Shown in pieces: positions 25,062-33,699 of a DNA stretch of 64,000 bases. The notes beneath the pieces are model-generated. The model saw only the letters and a program-made list of their open reading frames with translations. It was not told where the DNA came from and did not search any database. Origin of the DNA: Simiduia litorea (GTDB lineage Bacteria > Pseudomonadota > Gammaproteobacteria > Pseudomonadales > Cellvibrionaceae); NCBI RefSeq assembly GCF_042853465.1, contig NZ_AP031497.1, positions 2,046,001 to 2,110,000 on the forward strand, written 5' to 3'. Both the position numbers and the translations under genes were made by a program. Positions within the stretch are counted from its first letter, which is position 1. Each line of letters begins with the position of its first letter.

Positions 25062-27580
25062 GCATTCGCTTGCTCTATCGCAATTTACGTAGCCCTGAAG
25101 TGCGCATCCTAGGTTTGGCAACATTAATGGCGGTGGCGTTGGTCAGTGCTATTGCCATTTTTACCGATCGCTTACAGCAGGCAATGGAAAGTGAGTCACA
25201 CGCGTTTATTGCTGCAGATCGGTTGATTCGTTCGAATAAGGCCATTAATGAGCAGTGGCAGGCACAGGCTATTGCCGTAGGTTTGCAAACGGCGGAGACC
25301 ATTAGTTTTGCATCCATGGTTTTTAATGGCGATCATTCTCATTTGGCATCGGTAAAGGCGGTCAGCTCTCAGTATCCGTTAATCGGTAAACTTGAATCGC
25401 GATTGATTCCTTTCGGTAATGATCCTATTCAGGTTGATAGCACGGGGCCTCAGCCAGGTGAAGTGTGGGTTGAATCTCGTTTGTTTCCGCTGTTGCAATT
25501 GTCAGTCGGGCAATCCCTTGAAGTGGGTGAAAAATTACTACGCGTGACACGGGTGCTAGTGAGCGAGCCAGATAGAAATCAAGGCTTCATGAATTTTGGT
25601 GCTCGGGTGCTGATGCATGTCGACGATTTAGCCTCAACCGGTGTGATACAGGAGGGAAGTCGAGCGACGTTTAGCTTGTTACTCGCCGGTTCGAAACCGG
25701 TAATCGATCAGTATTTAAAAGACTTGTTGCCCTCGCTGTCTGTGCACGAACGGGTAGTTGATGTGGCGAGTGCACAAAAGCGAATTGCCAGAAGTTTAGA
25801 AACGGCCAGAAGCTTTTTAATGCTGGCCAGCGTTTTCGGTGTGTTATTGGCGGGTATTGCCATTGCTATTGCCGCGCAGCGATTTTGCAGTCGGCACATC
25901 GATCAAGTGGCGCTATTAAAAAGCCTTGGCGCTGTGAGTGGTCAAATTCGTAAACTTTATTTAGCGCAGTTAGCATGGTTAGCGCTCTTGGCATCGGTGT
26001 TTGGTTTGATGTTGGGTTTAGCAATTCAAAGTTTAATTGCCCAAAGCATCGCGCAATTGGTCACCGTTTCTTTGCCTGCGCCAACACTTTTTCCCGCCTT
26101 GCTAGGGGTGCTTGCCGGTTTCTTGTGTTTATTTTTCTTTGCCTTGCCTCCACTCTGGCCACTGCCGCTAGTGGCACCCATTAAGGTGCTCCGCCGTGAA
26201 ATGGTCATCGCCACAACGCCAAAATTGGCTCAGTTGGGCTTTGGCTTGGTGTCATTATTTCTTTTGCTATGGGTGTACAGTGGCGCCTTGGTTTTATCCT
26301 CTCTGGTAATGGCCATTTGGACGGCGGTTGCCATTGTTGCAGTAATGCTGGCGCGCGCGGGCATTTGGCTTTTGAGTCGCTATGCGGTGAACCTGGGTAG
26401 TCAGTGGCGTTTAGCCATTGCATCGCTCAAGCGACGAGGCGGCGAGTCGAGCCTACAAGTGGTCGTGTTTGGTACGGCGCTCATGTTACTTGCAACCTTA
26501 TTACTCGTGCGTGGTTCGTTGATTGAAGAGTGGCGTCTGCAATTGCCGGCTAATGCACCAAATCATTTTGTGGTTAATTTAAGTCCACATGAAATCCCGA
26601 GTTTTGAACAGTTATTGGAGGCTAAACAGCTGCAACACAAAGGTCTTTACCCTTTGGTGCGGGGGCGAATCACCCATGTGAATGGCGATGACGCAAAGAC
26701 GCGCAAACAAGCGCAGGCGAGTCGAGATGATAAGGCGCAAGAGGAAACTGCAGAGCAGGAGGGCCCAGAGGCACTAAGCCGTGAACTAAATCTAAGCTGG
26801 AGTGCTGATCTGCCGGCCGAAAACAAACTGGAAGCTGGTCAATGGTGGGGGCGGGACAAGGCTGGTGTATATATTTCCGTTGAACAGGAAATGGCCAAGA
26901 GTATGGCGTTAGAAATTGGCGATACGCTCACGTTTAGTATTGGTGGCTTAACAATAGATGCCGAAGTTCAAAGTATCCGCAGTCTGCGTTGGGACTCTTT
27001 GCAGCCCAACTTTTATGTGTTGTTCCAGCCGGGCGCCTTAGCGCAATTCGCGCCAATGTATATGACCAGTTTGTATGTACCATCGGATCAAGGGAGATTT
27101 GTTGCCAATTTATTAACTCAGCATCCCACTGTGTTAGTGATCGAAATGGAAAAAATATTCGAACAGGTACGGCAGGTTATTACTCTGGTAAGCGGAGCGG
27201 TTGAATTGGTATTCTGGTTGGTCTTGGTTGCGGCTTTGTTGGTGTTAGTCGCGGCAATTAGCGCGAGTATGGATAGTCGAATTCAAGAGCTGGGCTTGTT
27301 GCGGGCAATGGGCGTTACGCGCACCTTGCTGCGACAGCGGTTATTTGTTGAGTTTTGCTGCCTTGGTTTGCTGTCCGGTTTGATTGCCGCTTTGGGCGCC
27401 GAATCCATGTTGTGGGCGTTGCAAACGCTGGTATTCAAAATTCACTGGGTGCCTCACCCTTTGATATGGTTGATAACGCCCGCTTTCAGTGGGTTGTTGA
27501 TCGGCGCTATCGGCTTTTGGGCTTGCCGCCATCTGGTCAATTTGCCGCCTGCTACGGTGTTACGCATGGCGGCATCATAG
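25055..27580 (+). CDS. ybbP: ABC transporter permease, FtsX-like (YbbP)
   Basis: An 841-residue inner-membrane permease partnered with YbbA. One N-terminal transmembrane helix (about 17-37) precedes a large periplasmic domain, a central multi-helix block with the first FtsX domain (about 260-440), a second periplasmic domain, and a C-terminal FtsX domain (about 715-841, with LGLLRAMGVTRTLLRQRL). A strongly charged Gln/Glu/Lys-rich stretch at about residues 546-574 lies in the second periplasmic domain and looks like an insertion, making the protein longer than the E. coli homologue. Family assignment is secure; the function is inferred from the tesA-ybbAP context. Confidence 0.92.
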   Translation: MLSIRLLYRNLRSPEVRILGLATLMAVALVSAIAIFTDRLQQAMESESHAFIAADRLIRSNKAINEQWQAQAIAVGLQTAETISFASMVFNGDHSHLASVKAVSSQYPLIGKLESRLIPFGNDPIQVDSTGPQPGEVWVESRLFPLLQLSVGQSLEVGEKLLRVTRVLVSEPDRNQGFMNFGARVLMHVDDLASTGVIQEGSRATFSLLLAGSKPVIDQYLKDLLPSLSVHERVVDVASAQKRIARSLETARSFLMLASVFGVLLAGIAIAIAAQRFCSRHIDQVALLKSLGAVSGQIRKLYLAQLAWLALLASVFGLMLGLAIQSLIAQSIAQLVTVSLPAPTLFPALLGVLAGFLCLFFFALPPLWPLPLVAPIKVLRREMVIATTPKLAQLGFGLVSLFLLLWVYSGALVLSSLVMAIWTAVAIVAVMLARAGIWLLSRYAVNLGSQWRLAIASLKRRGGESSLQVVVFGTALMLLATLLLVRGSLIEEWRLQLPANAPNHFVVNLSPHEIPSFEQLLEAKQLQHKGLYPLVRGRITHVNGDDAKTRKQAQASRDDKAQEETAEQEGPEALSRELNLSWSADLPAENKLEAGQWWGRDKAGVYISVEQEMAKSMALEIGDTLTFSIGGLTIDAEVQSIRSLRWDSLQPNFYVLFQPGALAQFAPMYMTSLYVPSDQGRFVANLLTQHPTVLVIEMEKIFEQVRQVITLVSGAVELVFWLVLVAALLVLVAAISASMDSRIQELGLLRAMGVTRTLLRQRLFVEFCCLGLLSGLIAALGAESMLWALQTLVFKIHWVPHPLIWLITPAFSGLLIGAIGFWACRHLVNLPPATVLRMAAS

Positions 27581-27605
27581 GTATTTGTATTTACCTATTC
27601 GGTCC

Positions 27606-27636
27606 TTGACCTTAACCTTAGGGAAGGGTTAATACT
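27606..27636 (+). promoter_or_regulatory. CueR-type promoter and operator
   Basis: A TTGACC -35 (27606-27611) and an AATACT -10 (27631-27636) are separated by 19 bases, the long spacer typical of MerR-family promoters. The spacer holds an imperfect dyad, ACCTTAACC-N3-GGGAAGGGT (27609-27629, six of nine positions symmetric). It closely resembles the E. coli copA CueR site in layout. It lies directly ahead of the cueR-like gene, so the regulator and permease are probably self-induced by metal. Confidence 0.75.
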
Positions 27637-27674
27637 GGATTCATTGCGTTTAAAAATGAATGGCAGGGGCTTTT

Positions 27675-28085
27675 ATGTACATTAATGAAGTGGCAAAGAT
27701 TACCGGCTTAACCGCGAAGGCTATTCGCTATTACGAGGCAGAGGGCATAGTGGCTGCCTCCGGCCGCAGCGACAGCGGTTACCGGCTCTACTCACGGGAA
27801 AACCTCGATCATCTTTGTTTCTTACAGCATGCGCGTAGCGTCGGCTTCTCGGTGCAGGAGTCTGCAACATTATTGAACCTGTATCGCAGCAATCCCGACG
27901 CCAGCGACACGGTGAAAGCCCTCGTGGGCGAAAAACTGGCACAGTTGCGCAGTAAAAAGCGCGAGATTGAGCGTTTAGAGGCGACCTTGGAGAACCTTTG
28001 GGCTTGCTGTGATGGTAGAGGAGAGCATCACTGCGAGATTCTCGATCGATTGGCGAGCGAAGAGTTTCACGGGGGGTTGCAATGA
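27675..28085 (+). CDS. cueR: Copper-responsive MerR-family regulator (CueR-like)
   Basis: A 136-residue MerR regulator: winged helix-turn-helix (1-70; MYINEVAKITGLTAKAIRYY), dimerisation helix (about 80-110) and C-terminal metal loop. With the ATG at 27675 (AGGGG five bases upstream) the numbering falls exactly on E. coli CueR: Ser77, which marks sensors of monovalent ions, and Cys112 and Cys120 in CCDGRGEHHC. This supports Cu(I)/Ag(I) sensing rather than zinc or mercury. The stop overlaps the permease start in an ATGA. The alternative ATG at 27660 has no ribosome-binding site. The CueR-type promoter upstream implies autoregulation. Confidence 0.88.
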   Translation: MYINEVAKITGLTAKAIRYYEAEGIVAASGRSDSGYRLYSRENLDHLCFLQHARSVGFSVQESATLLNLYRSNPDASDTVKALVGEKLAQLRSKKREIERLEATLENLWACCDGRGEHHCEILDRLASEEFHGGLQ

Positions 28086-29290
28086 GTATCGATAAATCCT
28101 GCTGTGCTGACCAAGCCACGCAACATGTGTTAGACGTTAAGGCTAAATCTGAAGCGAGGGCCGCTGAGGTATCGGAAGCTGGCTCTAGGTGTTGTGGCTC
28201 CAATACAACCGAGTCAACGCCCGCTGAATCCGGCGTGACGTCAGCGGCCTGTTGTCCGACAGAGACTGAGCACAGTCACGGCCGCTTTGACTATCTGCTT
28301 TGGGGCGGCCTGTTTTTGGTCGCACTGCTGTATGGTCTTTCACTAACTCCAATGGTTGGCGACGATCACCATTCAGCGCTGTCCATTGCCGCCCACACCG
28401 TGTTTGAGCTGATTAATACGATGTGGTGGGGCGTGTTACTTGCGGCTTTATTCGTCGGCTTATTGGCTGTAGTGCCCCAAACCCTCATTTTGGGTTTGCT
28501 TGGTCAGGGCGGTAGTAAAACCGGTGTTATTAGAGCTACCGCTGCGGGCTTATTGTTGGACCTGTGTTCACATGGCGTATTGATGGTGGGCATGCAGCTG
28601 TATAAGCGTGGTGCAAGCTTGGGGCAAGTGATGGCATTTTTGATTGCCACGCCTTGGAATTCCCTGTCGCTAACTATCATCATGGTTGCATTAATTGGGA
28701 TTCAATGGACGTTATGTTTTATTTTCTTCTCCTTATTCATCGCCTTGGTGACGGGTTTTTGGATCGATAGTTTGGTGGCAAAAGGTAAGCTGGCGTCGAA
28801 CCCACATCATAGGGAGTTGCCCGCGGACTACCGCTGGCGCACTGAGTTTGCTGAGGCGTGGCGGGGCGTTCAATGGCGCTTTGGTCTGGTTCCCGAGCTG
28901 TTGTGGGGCGGCTTGAAGGGCTCAGCGATGGTGATTCGCTGGCTGTTCGTTGGCGTATTGCTCGCGGCCGCGGTGCGGGCTTTTGTAGATGTCTCGGTAT
29001 TTGCTCAGTGGTTTGGTCCAAGTCTGCTTGGCTTGGCGGTGACCCTTGTTGCCGCAACCATTATCGAGGTCTGCTCTGAGGGCTCGACGCCGTTGGCGGC
29101 GGAGCTGGTGACCCGCGCCAGCGCGCCCGGTAATGCCTTTACTTTCATGATGGCCGGCGTGTCGACCGATTACACAGAAATCATGTCGCTCAAAGACACG
29201 ACCCAATCTTGGCGCTTGGCGCTGGCATTGCCCTTGTATACTTTGCCCCAGATTTTATTGGTTGGTTGGCTGCTTAACACCTTGAGTTAG
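28082..29290 (+). CDS. SO_0444-type Cu/Zn efflux permease
   Basis: A 402-residue membrane permease of the DUF318/ArsP superfamily, matching the SO_0444-like Cu/Zn efflux group. The N-terminal cytoplasmic tail carries three Cys-Cys pairs (residues 7-8, 37-38, 57-58) followed by HSH, a likely metal-collecting arm. About eight to ten transmembrane helices follow, arranged in two halves. Notable membrane segments include LLLDLCSHGVLMVGMQLY and IIEVCSEGSTPLAAELV, each with Cys and polar residues. It overlaps cueR by four bases and shares its promoter. Export of copper is inferred from the regulator and the family. Confidence 0.85.
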   Translation: MSIDKSCCADQATQHVLDVKAKSEARAAEVSEAGSRCCGSNTTESTPAESGVTSAACCPTETEHSHGRFDYLLWGGLFLVALLYGLSLTPMVGDDHHSALSIAAHTVFELINTMWWGVLLAALFVGLLAVVPQTLILGLLGQGGSKTGVIRATAAGLLLDLCSHGVLMVGMQLYKRGASLGQVMAFLIATPWNSLSLTIIMVALIGIQWTLCFIFFSLFIALVTGFWIDSLVAKGKLASNPHHRELPADYRWRTEFAEAWRGVQWRFGLVPELLWGGLKGSAMVIRWLFVGVLLAAAVRAFVDVSVFAQWFGPSLLGLAVTLVAATIIEVCSEGSTPLAAELVTRASAPGNAFTFMMAGVSTDYTEIMSLKDTTQSWRLALALPLYTLPQILLVGWLLNTLS

Positions 29291-29400
29291 CAGACTTTTA
29301 TCGAAAATCCTCGGTAATTCGGGCTTGGTGAGACCCTAAGCCTGAGTTACAATCCGCGCCTTTCGATTTAATGTCCATCCAGTGGATGCAGTGGAATAGC

Positions 29401-30496
29401 ATGGAAATCAACCCCTACGTATTGGCCCTCAAAGACCTTAAAGCGCGTACTGATGTGCTTAGGGGGTATCTTTGACTATGCCGACAAAAAAGAGCGTTTA
29501 GCAGAAGTCGAATTAGAATTGGCCGAGCCTAATGTCTGGAATGATCAGGATCGCGCGCAAGCGCTCGGTAAAGAGCGCTCGGCGCTCGAACTCGTCGTCT
29601 CCACCATTGAAAATCTCGACGCTGGCGTTGCCGATTGCAGCGACCTGCTGGCGATGGCGGCGGAAGAGGACGATCAAGATTCTGTCGACGCCGTGGTGGC
29701 CGATATTGCGGGGCTCGAGAAGCAGCTGTCTGTACTCGAATTTAGACGCATGTTTTCCGGCGATATGGATGCGAATAATGCCTATCTCGATATTCAATCT
29801 GGCTCCGGTGGCACTGAAGCACAAGATTGGGCTGAAATGGTATTGCGTATGTACTTGCGTTGGGGCGAGGCGCGCGGTTTTAAAACGACCCTCGAAGAAG
29901 CATCCGCCGGTGATGTGGCTGGGATAAAAAGTGCGACCATTTGTTTTGAAGGTGAATATGCTTTTGGTTGGCTGCGCACTGAAACCGGGGTGCATCGTCT
30001 TGTGCGTAAATCGCCGTTTGATTCGGGCAACCGTCGCCACACCTCTTTTTGCTCAGTTTTTGTATCGCCTGAAATTGACGATAACTTTGAAATCGATATT
30101 AACCCGTCTGATGTTCGCACCGACACTTATCGAGCCTCTGGTGCTGGTGGTCAGCACGTTAACAAAACCGACTCGGCGGTGCGCTTGACACACGTTCCCA
30201 CCAACACCGTGGTGCAGTGTCAAAGCGAGCGCTCGCAACATCAAAATCGCGATAAAGCGTGGAAAATGTTGCGCGCTCGTTTGTACGAGCTAGAAATGCA
30301 AAAGCGCTCGGCGGAAAAACAAGTACTTGAAGACGGTAAGTCGGATATTGGCTGGGGTAGTCAGATTCGCTCTTACGTGTTGGATGATTCCCGCATTAAA
30401 GATTTACGCACGAGTGTTCAAACTAGCAATTGCCAAGCTGTATTGGATGGCGATTTAGACCAATTTATCGAGGCCAGCCTGAAGGCCGGCCTGTAA
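29401..30496 (+). CDS. prfB: Peptide chain release factor 2 (programmed +1 frameshift)
   Basis: RF2 recognises UGA and UAA stops. The gene is split across two frames: codons 1-24 run from ATG 29401 to CTT 29470-29472, then an in-frame TGA (29473-29475). A +1 slip at CTT-TGA-C continues at GAC 29474, giving 364 residues. An AGGGGG Shine-Dalgarno-like stimulator (29461-29466) precedes the slip, as in E. coli, so RF2 limits its own synthesis. The downstream frame shows the class I release factor features: GGQ in RASGAGGQHVNKTDSAVRLTH and the anticodon-mimic domain with SPFD. It is followed 20 bases later by lysS. Confidence 0.98.
29461..29476 (+). promoter_or_regulatory. prfB programmed frameshift site
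   Basis: AGGGGGTATCTTTGAC: the internal Shine-Dalgarno-like element, three-base spacer, slippery CTT, the UGA stop and a following C that weakens termination. Confidence 0.97.
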
Positions 30497-30516
30497 TTTA
30501 GCAACGAGTTCACATC

Positions 30517-32007
30517 ATGAGTAACGACAACCAAACCCATGCCGCACCCGATGAAAACCGGTTAATTGCCGAGCGTCGCGCTAAACTGGCCGCGATTCGG
30601 GAAAAGGGCAATGCTTTTCCTAATAGTTTTCGTCGAGATCATACTGCTGCCGAGTTACAAGCCGCACACGGTGAGAAAACTAAAGAAGAACTGGAAACAT
30701 TGGGCCTGGTTGCCGCGGTTGCCGGTCGGGTAATGGCTAAGCGCGGCCCGTTTTTGGTGTTGCAAGATGGCAGTGGTCAAATTCAGTTGTATGCCGACAA
30801 GGCAGCGCAACAAACCTTGAAAGATACAACGGGTCTTTGGGATATTGGCGACCTCGTCGGTGTTAAAGGCCAGCTGCATAAATCAGGTAAGGGTGATTTG
30901 TACGTCAACCTTGGCGAGTTTGAGCTTTTAACCAAAGCCTTGCGCCCGCTGCCGGATAAGTTTCACGGCCTGAGTGATCAAGAGATTCGTTATCGTCAGC
31001 GCTATGTGGACTTGATGGTTAACCCTGAGGTTCGCGATGTGTTTCGCACCCGCACTAAAGTTATCAGTTTTATTCGGAATTATTTAAACCAAGCGGATTT
31101 CATGGAAGTGGAAACACCCATGTTGCATGTGATCCCTGGTGGCGCTTCGGCTAAACCGTTTGAAACCCATCACAATGCGTTAGATGTTGAAATGTTTTTG
31201 CGTATTGCGCCAGAGTTATATCTAAAGCGCTTAGTCGTGGGCGGCTTTGAGCGAGTGTATGAAATTAATCGCAATTTCCGCAACGAAGGTCTGTCGACTC
31301 GCCACAACCCTGAATTTACCATGCTTGAGTTCTACCAAGCTTACGCAGATTTTAATGATTTAATGGATTTGACTGAAGATATGTTGCGCAAGTTGGCGCA
31401 GGAAGTATTGGGCTCAACGGCGTTCAATTATCAGGGCACGGATTTTGATTTCGCCCAGCCGTTCACACGTATTTCTGTGGTTGATGCCATTTTAAAACAC
31501 AACCCGCAGATTACAGCAGACCAACTAGGTAGCCTTGAAAGTGCCGTTGCGTTAGCGAAGTCATTGAAAATAGATGTCAAAGACTCATGGGGTTTAGGTA
31601 AGGTCCAAATTGAAATTTTCGACGAGACCACAGAGAGCAAATTAATCCAACCCACATTTATTACTGAATACCCTGCCGAAGTATCACCCTTGGCGCGCCG
31701 CAATGACGATAACCCGTTTGTGACTGATCGTTTCGAATTTTTTGTTGGCGGTCGCGAGTTGGCTAATGGTTTTTCTGAGCTTAACGATGCAGAAGACCAA
31801 GCCGAGCGATTTATGGCGCAGGTGCGAGAAAAGGATGCCGGTGACGACGAAGCGATGCATTACGATGCTGATTATGTACGCGCATTGGAATATGGCTTAC
31901 CACCAACAGCCGGTGAAGGTATTGGTATCGATCGGTTGGTGATGCTGTTGACTAATTCTCCTTCGATTCGCGATGTCTTGCTCTTTCCGCATATGAGACC
32001 AGAGTAA
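30517..32007 (+). CDS. lysS: Lysyl-tRNA synthetase, class II
   Basis: A 496-residue class II aminoacyl-tRNA synthetase charging tRNA-Lys. An N-terminal OB-fold anticodon-binding domain (about 60-150; VAGRVMAKRGPFLVLQDGSG) precedes the catalytic domain with motif 2 (FERVYEINRNFRNEG, HNPEFTMLEFYQAY) and motif 3 (GIGIDRLVMLL). The dimer motif 1 region is around FMEVETPMLHVIPGGASAKPF. It is in the prfB-lysS operon common to proteobacteria and ends before a terminator. Confidence 0.97.
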   Translation: MSNDNQTHAAPDENRLIAERRAKLAAIREKGNAFPNSFRRDHTAAELQAAHGEKTKEELETLGLVAAVAGRVMAKRGPFLVLQDGSGQIQLYADKAAQQTLKDTTGLWDIGDLVGVKGQLHKSGKGDLYVNLGEFELLTKALRPLPDKFHGLSDQEIRYRQRYVDLMVNPEVRDVFRTRTKVISFIRNYLNQADFMEVETPMLHVIPGGASAKPFETHHNALDVEMFLRIAPELYLKRLVVGGFERVYEINRNFRNEGLSTRHNPEFTMLEFYQAYADFNDLMDLTEDMLRKLAQEVLGSTAFNYQGTDFDFAQPFTRISVVDAILKHNPQITADQLGSLESAVALAKSLKIDVKDSWGLGKVQIEIFDETTESKLIQPTFITEYPAEVSPLARRNDDNPFVTDRFEFFVGGRELANGFSELNDAEDQAERFMAQVREKDAGDDEAMHYDADYVRALEYGLPPTAGEGIGIDRLVMLLTNSPSIRDVLLFPHMRPE

Positions 32008-32016
32008 GTTACTATT

Positions 32017-32041
32017 AAAAGCCGTCTTGCGGCTTTTTTTT
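32017..32041 (+). terminator. Intrinsic terminator after lysS
   Basis: AAAAGCCG (32017-32024) and CGGCTTTT (32030-32037) form a perfect 8-bp stem with a five-base loop, followed by T. Confidence 0.9.
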
Positions 32042-32065
32042 CGACACTATGAACGAGGGGGCGAG

Positions 32066-32806
32066 ATGAGCTTTGACCTTAGTCGTATCGATACGTCTTG
32101 GCGACGTGTGATTGAGCCTGTGTTAGCGGAGCCTGCTATGGTTAAGCTCGAGCGTTTTTTACAGGACGAGCTAGGTCAAGGGAAGCTGATTTATCCACCC
32201 CAGACGCAGTGGTTTAAAGCCTTTGAGATGACACCTTTATCAACGATAAAAGTGGTTATCGTTGGCCAAGACCCTTATCACGGATCGGGGCAGGCGCACG
32301 GCCTGAGCTTTAGTGTGCCAGAGTCTGTTGCCATTCCACCGAGTTTAAAAAACATTTTTAAAGAGGTTGAGGGTGAATCTATTCAACCTAACCGAGGTGA
32401 TTTAAGCGCTTGGGCACGACAAGGGGTTTTTTTACTGAATGCTGCGTTAACCGTAGAAGAGGGTAGGGCGGCTTCGCATGCAAACAAGGGTTGGTTGTCG
32501 TTTACCGAGCACTGTTTGCGCGCGATTGACGAGCAATGTGCTCATGTGGTGTTTTTAGCCTGGGGGCGCTTTGCGCACAGGCTCTGCGCTGCCATTGATA
32601 ATTCTAAGCACTTGGTGATAAAAACGTCGCACCCAAGCCCCTTGGGGGCTTACAAATCGGGCGCGGATTTTTCGGCGTTTTTAGGCTCTGGTTGTTTTGA
32701 ACTCGCGAATAAACAGTTGGCGGTTTGGCAGAAAAGTCCAATAGTCTGGAGCCTTAATGATTTAAAAAGCCAAACAGAGTTTGGCTTTTTTAAGGAACAG
32801 CGGTAG
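32066..32806 (+). CDS. ung: Uracil-DNA glycosylase
   Basis: A 246-residue family 1 UDG that excises uracil from DNA. The water-activating motif GQDPYHGSGQAHGLSFSV carries the catalytic Asp69. LNAALTVEEGRAASHANKGW and the DNA-intercalating HPSPLGAYKSG (catalytic His) follow. The start at 32066 has a GGGGGCGAG site; the longer frame from 32027 would start inside the lysS terminator. The last 14 or so residues (after SPIVWSLND) go beyond the usual end of the family. They are encoded by the terminator hairpin at 32764-32791. Confidence 0.96.
   Translation: MSFDLSRIDTSWRRVIEPVLAEPAMVKLERFLQDELGQGKLIYPPQTQWFKAFEMTPLSTIKVVIVGQDPYHGSGQAHGLSFSVPESVAIPPSLKNIFKEVEGESIQPNRGDLSAWARQGVFLLNAALTVEEGRAASHANKGWLSFTEHCLRAIDEQCAHVVFLAWGRFAHRLCAAIDNSKHLVIKTSHPSPLGAYKSGADFSAFLGSGCFELANKQLAVWQKSPIVWSLNDLKSQTEFGFFKEQR
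32764..32791 (+). terminator. Intrinsic terminator inside the 3' end of ung
   Basis: A perfect 12-bp stem, AAAAAGCCAAAC (32764-32775) and GTTTGGCTTTTT (32779-32790), with a three-base loop and T tract, lies before the ung stop at 32804-32806. Confidence 0.85.
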
Positions 32807-32828
32807 AAATACCTGACGTGGGAAATCG

Positions 32829-33665
32829 TTATTGAAGTAGCGCCATCGCCGCTTCCATTTCTGCGCTCAAATCATCGGCATCAGCTGACTCCATGTCTGA
32901 ATCTAAGCCGAGGCGCGCAAAGGATGCCACCGTAGAGTAATCGATTTGCGCTAAGGGGTGGTTGGAGCCCATATAACTCTGCAGCATCGCAACGGTGACG
33001 ATGTCCGCATAGTCGGCTTCTTTAATGTCTCGCTCGAACTGCACATGTTGGGTGGGGATGTGAATAAGCTGCTCGGGAAAATCCCAACGTTTTAGAATCC
33101 TGTCGCCAAGTGGGCCCTGTAACTGCTCGATAACCGTGTCAAGCGTAAAACTGTCGCGCATGAGGGCTGGATTTTCCTCGGCATACGTCAGTATGGGTAG
33201 TACGCCTATGCGATGCACTAAGCCTGCTAGCGTCGCCTGGTCTGGGCGGAGCTTGGTTCTATGCTTACACAATACATGGCAGATGCCAGCAATTTCACTC
33301 GAGCGGGTCCATACTTCGCGCATGCGCTTATCGACTAAATCGGTGGTGGCTTGAAACATTTGCGACATTGCCAAACCTGTTGCGATATTACAGGTGTATT
33401 CTATGCCAAGGCGCGCCAGCGCCATTTTTAGGTCGGTGATCTCTTTGCTGCCACGCAGCAGTGGGCTATTGGCAACCTTGATTAAGCGCGCGGCGAGGGC
33501 GGCATCGCTACCGATGACTTTACCGAGCTCATTAATACTTGCGTCGGGATCTTCCGCCACTTCGCGCACTTTTAATGCGACTTCAGGTAGCGTTGGGAGA
33601 ACGAGTCGATCGGCCTCAAGCGCTGAAATGATGTCTTGACTCACTTTTTCGGCCAGTTGGCTCAT
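32829..33665 (-). CDS. HDOD domain protein
   Basis: A 278-residue protein made almost entirely of an HDOD domain (about 20-215), a relative of HD phosphohydrolases that usually lacks catalytic residues. HDOD proteins act in signalling, often with two-component or cyclic-di-GMP systems. Visible signature: LVLPTLPEVALKVREVAEDP, IGSDAALAARLIKVANSPLLRG and LAGLVHRIGVLPIL. No output domain is attached, so its partner is unknown. It is convergent with ung and lies downstream of ygfZ on the minus strand, 34 bases away. Confidence 0.9.
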   Translation of the reverse strand: MSQLAEKVSQDIISALEADRLVLPTLPEVALKVREVAEDPDASINELGKVIGSDAALAARLIKVANSPLLRGSKEITDLKMALARLGIEYTCNIATGLAMSQMFQATTDLVDKRMREVWTRSSEIAGICHVLCKHRTKLRPDQATLAGLVHRIGVLPILTYAEENPALMRDSFTLDTVIEQLQGPLGDRILKRWDFPEQLIHIPTQHVQFERDIKEADYADIVTVAMLQSYMGSNHPLAQIDYSTVASFARLGLDSDMESADADDLSAEMEAAMALLQ

Positions 33666-33699
33666 ACCTAAGCTCCGGGGTAATTATTCGCGATAAACG

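Noticed and set aside
29513..30040. 175-residue open frame on the minus strand inside prfB
   Set aside because: It is antisense to strongly conserved RF2 sequence and shows no recognisable protein features.
29453..30496. prfB as a single-frame gene starting at 29453
   Set aside because: The true start is ATG 29401 with a programmed frameshift at 29472; the 29453 frame begins mid-gene with no ribosome-binding site.
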